From assembly GCA_026210745.1 (NCBI GenBank), contig CP110630.1:4464001-4528000 (forward strand): DNA of 64,000 nucleotides, written 5' to 3'. Each line of letters begins with the position of its first letter. Position 1 is the stretch's first letter. Below are positions 59,201 through 64,000 of this stretch, piece after piece. The stretch comes from Exobasidium rhododendri (lineage: Eukaryota > Basidiomycota > Exobasidiomycetes > Exobasidiales > Exobasidiaceae). The notes under the pieces were generated by a model. That model did not search any database. It had not been told where the DNA came from and worked only from the letters and a program-made list of their open reading frames with translations. Both the position numbers and the translations under genes were made by a program.

Positions 59201-59712
59201 ACCTCGATGAATTGCTGCAGCTTGCTCAGGTCTTTGTCAAAATAGCGGAATCCTTCATACAGGGCAAAAAAAGAAGGCGATTCCTTGCTGAGCTTGGCCG
59301 CTCCTCTTCTGGCGAGAATGACCCTCTTCTTGTCTACAAGCGTTCGCAGTCGTACTTTCAGCTCGGCTTCCTTTTGCAGATAGAATGCGTTGATCTTCTC
59401 CAGTTCTCGCTCCAATTTGAAGAAGAAGGCTGCCTTGTGAATTTGCAGCTCGTCTGATCGCTCTGACTTTATTGACGAGAATTGTGCGTTGGTCCCTGCT
59501 CCTGAATACGAAGCGGGTTCCCCTCCAGCACTCGAGGGTGCGCCTTCCACATTATTGAGATGCTCTGGACGGATTCCAGAAGCGAAAAGAGCCGCATCTC
59601 CCAGTCTGCCTTTCTCTAGTGAATTTATTATCTTCTTGAGGCTTTTATAGTCCAGGTAATACGAACCCCAGCCCGAGATTTGTTGACTAAGAATCTGCTT
59701 CCCGAACTTCAT
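56278..59712 (-). CDS. PHO81: PHO81/NUC-2-like phosphate sensor and CDK inhibitor
   Basis: Single exon, 1144 residues, close to yeast Pho81 (1178). The N-terminal SPX domain (MKFGKQILSQQISGWGSYY, LDYKSLKKII, later TGFRKILKKWDKRSK) binds inositol pyrophosphates. Six or so ankyrin repeats follow (about residues 310-590; for example TPTFFAAENGHLKCLQVLV). The C-terminal third resembles glycerophosphodiester phosphodiesterase (VQVTKDGIAVAYPDITLPV near residue 890), but the HRG and ENT catalytic motifs are not found, as in Pho81/NUC-2. In yeast and Neurospora the protein blocks the Pho85-Pho80 kinase when phosphate is low, freeing the transcription factor. Confidence 0.93.
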   Translation of the reverse strand: MKFGKQILSQQISGWGSYYLDYKSLKKIINSLEKGRLGDAALFASGIRPEHLNNVEGAPSSAGGEPASYSGAGTNAQFSSIKSERSDELQIHKAAFFFKLERELEKINAFYLQKEAELKVRLRTLVDKKRVILARRGAAKLSKESPSFFALYEGFRYFDKDLSKLQQFIEVNATGFRKILKKWDKRSKSQTKELYLARQVEVQPCFNREFIAELSDIAAANVLDLENLSESKVSRNGTVDGRSATEDDLNSEKMLDFAAARDSEVDLLSELEKNLTTIIKKGQAETAKEMARIAAKSEDATSIARVIWRALLEADEKAVQLVMNVGLPDYTFVDDINSRTCLHEASLAGNLQLIRACVENGVDVRKTDIYGRAAISYAAMNGHVDACQYLLTLPEVDAATVDLDGFSPLVLAVMNGKAQVVQILLSHGVSVDPSQSTDLIPLCLASQGGHTDITRLLLAQGAKITPNLEGLTPQALAAREGHADCLQLLLQSGANANIQEKGTLWTPTFFAAENGHLKCLQVLVAAGARLDAVDERSKDATFYAAWRGQIESLLFLLEASRRQKKEHALDAKLSTTGAASHKLDSADSPTLRKKSRSEDDLPALDLDGEMDGIPSLSLPPPIIPFRTYGHNYLDKRALITVSLTDSSVKLYKLQDPNRPEQFSTSSLKLVMTSRPDDSVTTIPHTIILPLADEREVFSFQVEALERFSIEWELMPTFGSKIIGKAVALPSLFEGITDRKRFVLPLQDVYLKVVGEVSFELDFVKPFDGVQLEIGGRVETYWKSTLPGSNISTANQQRMTPTGSVASSYLSSSTIQERSSSSAIPASSSGTFNFASSPATTVTGAVSALDVGSFVTASSLSGEHLKIVVQVTKDGIAVAYPDITLPVQGLDVYVGSVTGHQFQQMSHNLQRDLPLEASAMSSMDLASWKRLVDRSMLTLEQLLTMLPISIGIDLDVLYPSSADVRGNPSLPKIEVNNYVDAILHTVYRSGTTTSTQTSRKILFSSRSPTVCTALNWKQPNYAVFFASYCGLARDNATGNVIFQPCDRGEPDPRRLSVAEAVRFAKNNNLLGIMVDAVLLQNVPQLIHSIKAAGLLLITIGRYTASTDPSIALSPSLKAKKASQMANGTDVEVADGSVEDGIVIAR

Positions 59713-60608
59713 TGCGAATAGAGATCAGAGTCTGAACAATCTGACGAGGCCTTGTTGAGCCGCTTTGGAAGCAGGAGAAGATTAAAAGTAAGAACTTGAG
59801 ACCGACAGAACCGGCGCTGAAACGACAAGCTCACTTATTCCTGCGATTCAGTACTTGGATGGCTGCATGGAATATGTGTAGGATGTACGTGCGACTCCGT
59901 TCCTAGCCTTCTGGCCCTATTTTGTGATGTTCAGACGTACTTCACTGAAGGGCGAGAAGGTCGTCGTGGGATGTGCTTGGAAGATTGTTCCTTCTTGTCC
60001 ACCTTCCAATGTCGAAGTCTCTACACCGACCAGCCTTGTGAAGGTGTGAGAACGTGCCCCGTGCCCAGCTCGTCCCTCCCCTGCAACCTTGGCTTCCTCC
60101 CTGCATGCATGCATGCGTGTGCATTAAAGCTCGAGCCATTTTCACGTGAGTATCATTGATCGCGCAAAAGATCAAAGGGCGTGTCTTTTGGCGACCATCT
60201 AGACGGATCCAGTTACATTGATCTTCAGTCCATCTTTCCCCTGTCACTCACAGCGCCGCGCCTCGTATCCTTTGTTTGGGAGAGAGAAAGAGATATCTAG
60301 TCAGATCTTCAATTATTGCGAATAAGTATCAGCCTGCTGCGACGGAAAAAGGAGCAGAAGCTACGCATTCTCTGTCTCTCAACTAGGGATATTCCGACAA
60401 TCGATTGACACCTTTGCGCAACTCGACCTCTTGGCGCTCGTGTAGCAGAAGAAAGTAATCGCTCGTAGGTATTTCTTCCTGTGAGAGCGTCGCAAAGTAG
60501 GGAGCAACACTGACGTTGACTTTTGCTTGTACAGCTGAGTAAGCGTTCTTGGCCGAGGATCGTTAGACAAGGCCTTCGAAAGACCAAAGGCCAAGGCAAA
60601 TTGACACG
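59713..60608. promoter_or_regulatory. Divergent promoter region PHO81 / CRM1
   Basis: About 900 bp. Contains a CACGTG E-box at 60143-60148 and a CATG-rich repeat near 60102-60115. No gene or RNA recognised. Confidence 0.5.
60143..60148. promoter_or_regulatory. CACGTG E-box, possible Pho4/NUC-1 site
   Basis: CACGTG 431 bp before the PHO81 start. Pho4-type factors bind this core and regulate PHO81 in yeast. CACGTG occurs at several other places in the window, so this is only suggestive. Confidence 0.35.
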
Positions 60609-63600
60609 ATGGAGGTGAGTGGCTGAGCTGCCGAACTGCCCGTGTGACACTCGCCATACTAACGATACTATTCTTCATCGTCTCAGCAAATCCTTGACTT
60701 TAACAAGGACTTGGACATAGGCCTATTAGACCGCATTGTGGGAGCTATGTTCAAGGGCACAGGGTCAGATGTAAGTTACGAAGAAGCTTTGTTAGGTCTT
60801 TGACCCTGTACTGACGACCTGGGATCGCTTTTGTGCTCATATAGCAAAAACTGGCCTCTCAAATCTTGCCGCAATTTCAAGAGCATCCAGATGCTTGGCA
60901 GAGAGTCCCTGCCATCCTCCAACAGTCGAGCAGTTCACAGACCAAGGTGAATAACAAGAGATGGCGGTGGCCACCATTTCGAATTAATTAGTGACTAATG
61001 GTCATCCTTATTCCTCTCCTCGCGCCTCAGTATATCGCTCTGCAAATCCTGGACAAACTGATCGCAACCCGATGGAAGGTACTGCCTCAGGATCAGCAGC
61101 AAGGTAAGGGAAAAGGGTTTGTAGCGTACGAGGCACCGCGGTCAAACTAACACTGCTGCCATTTCTCCAGGAATTCGAAACTTCATCGTGGAAACCATCA
61201 TCCAGCAATCGGGCGATGAAACGCTGTTGCGAACAGAGAAAGCTTACATCGGAAAGCTGAACATGACCTTGATCCAGGTGAGTTCAAGCCTAGCTCGAAT
61301 TGACCCTGAATTCTCGACTGAATCGCACCAACTCTCCTTTCACAGATTCTGAAGCAGGAGTGGCCTCATCGATGGTCGACTTTCATTCCAGACATTGTTT
61401 CCTCTTCCCGAACGTCGTTGTCCATTTGCGAAAACAACATGGCGATCTTGAGGCTCTTGTCAGAGGAAATCTTTGACTATTCTGCGGAACAGATGACGCA
61501 AGTGAAGACCAAGAATCTCAAGAACCAGATGTGTGGCGAATTCTCCGAGGTGTTTCAGCTGTGCAGCGAAGTACTGGAAAAGGCGCAGAAGCCGAGTCTG
61601 ATCAAGGCCACCTTGGAGACGATGCTCAAGTTTCTAAATTGGATCCCACTGGGCTACATCTTTGAGACTAACGTCATTGACCATCTCATTGGCAGGGTGC
61701 GTAGAAAGCGAGAGCACAAGGGGGACGCTAACGACGATGACTGACGCCTACATCTATTTCAAACTTGTGACAGTTTCTCGAAGTACCTGAATTCCGAAAC
61801 GTCACCTTGAAATGCTTGTCGGAAATTGCAGGACTTCAGGTAGCACCAGAGTACGATGCCAAGTTTGTCGTCCTCTTCAACATGGTCATGACGGCTGTCA
61901 ATCGTATGATTCCGCCAAGCACAAACATCGCACAAGCATACGAGTCATCTTCCGATTCAGATCAAGAGCTTGTCCTCAACCTGGCCTTGTTCCTTTGCAA
62001 TTTTCTCATGACACACTTGCGACTGGTCGAGAATCCGGAGAACAACGACGTTCTGTTGAATGCGCATCTGTACCTCATCAAAGTATCGCAAGTACCAGAA
62101 AGGGAAGTCTTCAAGATCTGCTTGGAGTACTGGAGTAAGCTGGTGAGCGAGCTGTACGAGGAGATCCAACAATTGCCCATTGCAGAGATGAACCCTTTAT
62201 TGGGTCTTAATCTCGGACACGGCAATGGAGCGCATGGAAGCCATGCTGGACTCAACCTGCGAAAAAACATTTACAAAGACGTGCTGAGTAATTTGCGACT
62301 GGTCATGATTGAACGGATGGTCAAGCCGGAAGAGGTGTTGATTGTGGAGAACGATGAAGGTGAAATTGTGCGAGAGTTCATGAAGGAGAGCGACACGATT
62401 GTGCTGTATAAATCGATGCGCGAAGTCTTGGTCTACCTGACGCATTTGGATGTCAACGACACTGAGCAGATCATGACGGAGAAGCTGGGACGGCAGGTGG
62501 ACGGAAGCGAATGGAGTTGGGCTAACCTGAACACGCTGTGCTGGGCAATTGGAAGTATCTCGGGCGCGATGAGTGAGTACCATCAGTGGAGCGCAAGACG
62601 TTTGGCTTTCTATAGTACAGTGATTACTCACAGCTTTCTTTCTTTTACCCCCCCCCCTCTCCTTTATTTAGACGAGGAGCAGGAGAAGCGATTCCTTGTG
62701 ACCGTCATCAAAGATCTGCTGGGACTGTGTGAGATGAAGAGAGGAAAGGACAACAAGGCAGTGGTGGCCTCCAATATCATGTACATCGTCGGTCAGTACC
62801 CCAGGTTCTTAAAAGCTCATTGGAAGTTCCTCAAGACGGTCGTCAACAAGAACTTTGAATTCATGCATGAGACGCACGAAGGGGTGCAAGACATGGCATG
62901 CGACACCTTCATAAAGATTTCACAAAAGTGCAGGCGACACTTTGTTATGCAACAGTCGGGCGAGACGGAACCCTTCATCGACGAGATCCTTCGAACACTA
63001 CCGAGGATCACGATTGACCTATCACCGCATCAAGTCCACACCTTCTATGAAGCAGTTGGTTACATGATTGCTGCGCAGCCCAATCGTCCCACGCAAGAGC
63101 GATTGATACAGAAGTTGATGGAGTTGCCCAACAGTGCGTGGGACTCGCTCATGGCACAAGCTCACAACAACGTCGATGTCTTTGGTAGCTCTGACAACAT
63201 GAAGATCCTGTCCAACGTGCTCAAGACGAATGTCTCGGCGTGCACTTCGATTGGAACATTCTTCCTGCCTCAGATTGGTCGTATCTATCTCGACATGTTG
63301 GCCTTGTATCGCAGCGTCAGTGGCTTGATCAGCGCAAAGGTGGAATCGGACGGTCTCATTGCAACAAAGACGCCTGTTGTTCGTGGCCTGCGGACCATCA
63401 AAAAGGACATTCTGCGATTGGTGGAAACGTACGTCAAGCGAGCGGAAGACCTCGACGCAGTCAACTCCAACTTGATACCTTCGCTCTTGGATGCCATCCT
63501 GGGAGACTATCACAATAACGTACCAGCAGCTCGAGACGCTGAAGTTCTCTTGGTCATGGCTACGATCACCTCACGTTTGGGACCTCTGTTGACCGACAAA

Positions 63601-64000
63601 GTGTCACCGATCATGGACGCCGTCTTTTCACCCACCCTTTCCATGATCTCTTCTGACTTTGCAGAGTACCCAGAGCACAGAGTAGGCTTCTTCAAGCTTC
63701 TTCGAGCCATCATCGTTCATTGCTTCAGAGCCATCTTGGACCTGCCGCCGGACAAATTCAAGCTGTGCATCGACGCCGGCGTGTGGGCCATTAAGCACAC
63801 CATGCGAGACATCGCCGACACTGGGCTGCAAATCATGCTAGAGATGATCAACAACATCAGCATCCAAGAACAGAGCATTGCCAACAGCTTCTACCAGCAA
63901 TACCTACTCAGCATCATTCAAGACACTTTCTACGTCCTTTGTGAGCCAGACCACAAAGCAGGATTCAAGACTCAATGTGCCGTACTGGCAAAGATCTACG
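60609..64000 (+). CDS. CRM1: Exportin-1 (CRM1/XPO1), 3' end beyond the window
   Basis: Eight exons visible: 60609-60614, 60687-60770, 60845-60946, 61031-61103, 61171-61277, 61346-61696, 61774-62572 and 62672 onward; about 950 of roughly 1080 residues. The first coding exon is only ATG-GAG. The protein follows CRM1 closely: ILDFNKDLDI, FQEHPDAWQRV, ILKQEWPHRW, NWIPLGYIFET, FRNVTLKCL, NTLCWAIGSISGAMNEEQEK, IMYIVGQYPRFL. CRM1 carries leucine-rich NES cargo out of the nucleus with RanGTP through HEAT repeats. The DLLGLCEMKRG segment keeps the cysteine that leptomycin B attacks in other species. The last intron is 99 nt, stop-free and in frame. The C-terminus lies off the right edge. Confidence 0.96.

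Noticed and set aside
61957..63513. Several minus-strand frames near the right edge
   Set aside because: They are complements of the strongly conserved CRM1 exons 7 and 8.

Overview
The window is nuclear DNA of a filamentous or dimorphic basidiomycete, most likely from Ustilaginomycotina. This is inferred from the intron style (mostly 55-140 nt, GTGAGT-type donors, YAG acceptors, several per gene), from protein family content (ferrichrome-type NRPS, fused PurK-PurE ADE2, Kre9/Knh1-like GPI protein, SPX-ankyrin PHO81, Gemin2 retained), and from closely spaced genes on both strands. No rRNA, recognisable tRNA, transposon, CRISPR array or organellar segment was seen. The species cannot be named from sequence alone.

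Layout. 1-6495: 3' part of a large nonribosomal peptide synthetase with visible order C-A-T-C-T-C, typical of intracellular hydroxamate siderophore synthetases. 6743-8356: a DUF2423 nucleolar-type protein and a weakly supported secreted protein. 9803-14134: a Ser/Pro-rich protein of unknown function, a small hypothetical gene and a glyoxalase-fold protein whose first exon overlaps it. 14434-21944 (minus): a Bud14/Tea4-like SH3-RA polarity protein and a 587-residue protein of unknown function. 22379-26586: ATP synthase gamma (ATP3) diverging from eIF2 beta (SUI3), then a mitochondrial-type glutamine methyltransferase (MTQ1). 27104-33041 (minus): a Kre9/Knh1-like GPI-anchored wall protein and a TKL-like kinase that lacks the usual beta3 lysine. 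34063-36428: a four-TM protein and LUC7. 36599-39781: ADE2 diverging from a Gemin2-family gene. 40304-45801: an acyltransferase-3 membrane protein, PMP3 in six tiny exons, GTP cyclohydrolase I, and a mitochondrial BolA (BOL3) whose first intron holds a (GA)69 tract. 46037-50705: a BuGZ/ZNF207-like zinc-finger protein diverging from ribosome-biogenesis factor ERB1. 50887-56016: GPC1 diverging from MCM7, with two MCB boxes between them. 56278-64000: PHO81 diverging from exportin CRM1/XPO1, which runs off the right edge.

Most genes are housekeeping functions with no operon-like logic. Loose themes are RNA processing (LUC7, Gemin2), translation and ribosome assembly (eIF2 beta, MTQ1, ERB1), mitochondrial function (ATP3, BOL3, MTQ1), and nutrient response (siderophore NRPS, PHO81, GPC1). 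Exon boundaries were derived by hand; in nearly every case the reading phase closes across all exons and conserved residues are restored at the junctions.

No clearly new multi-gene system was found. The most unusual items are the lysine-less TKL-like kinase, the unexplained 587-residue gene, the overlapping frames at the glyoxalase gene, the micro-exon genes PMP3, GPC1 and CRM1, and the GA-tract intron.
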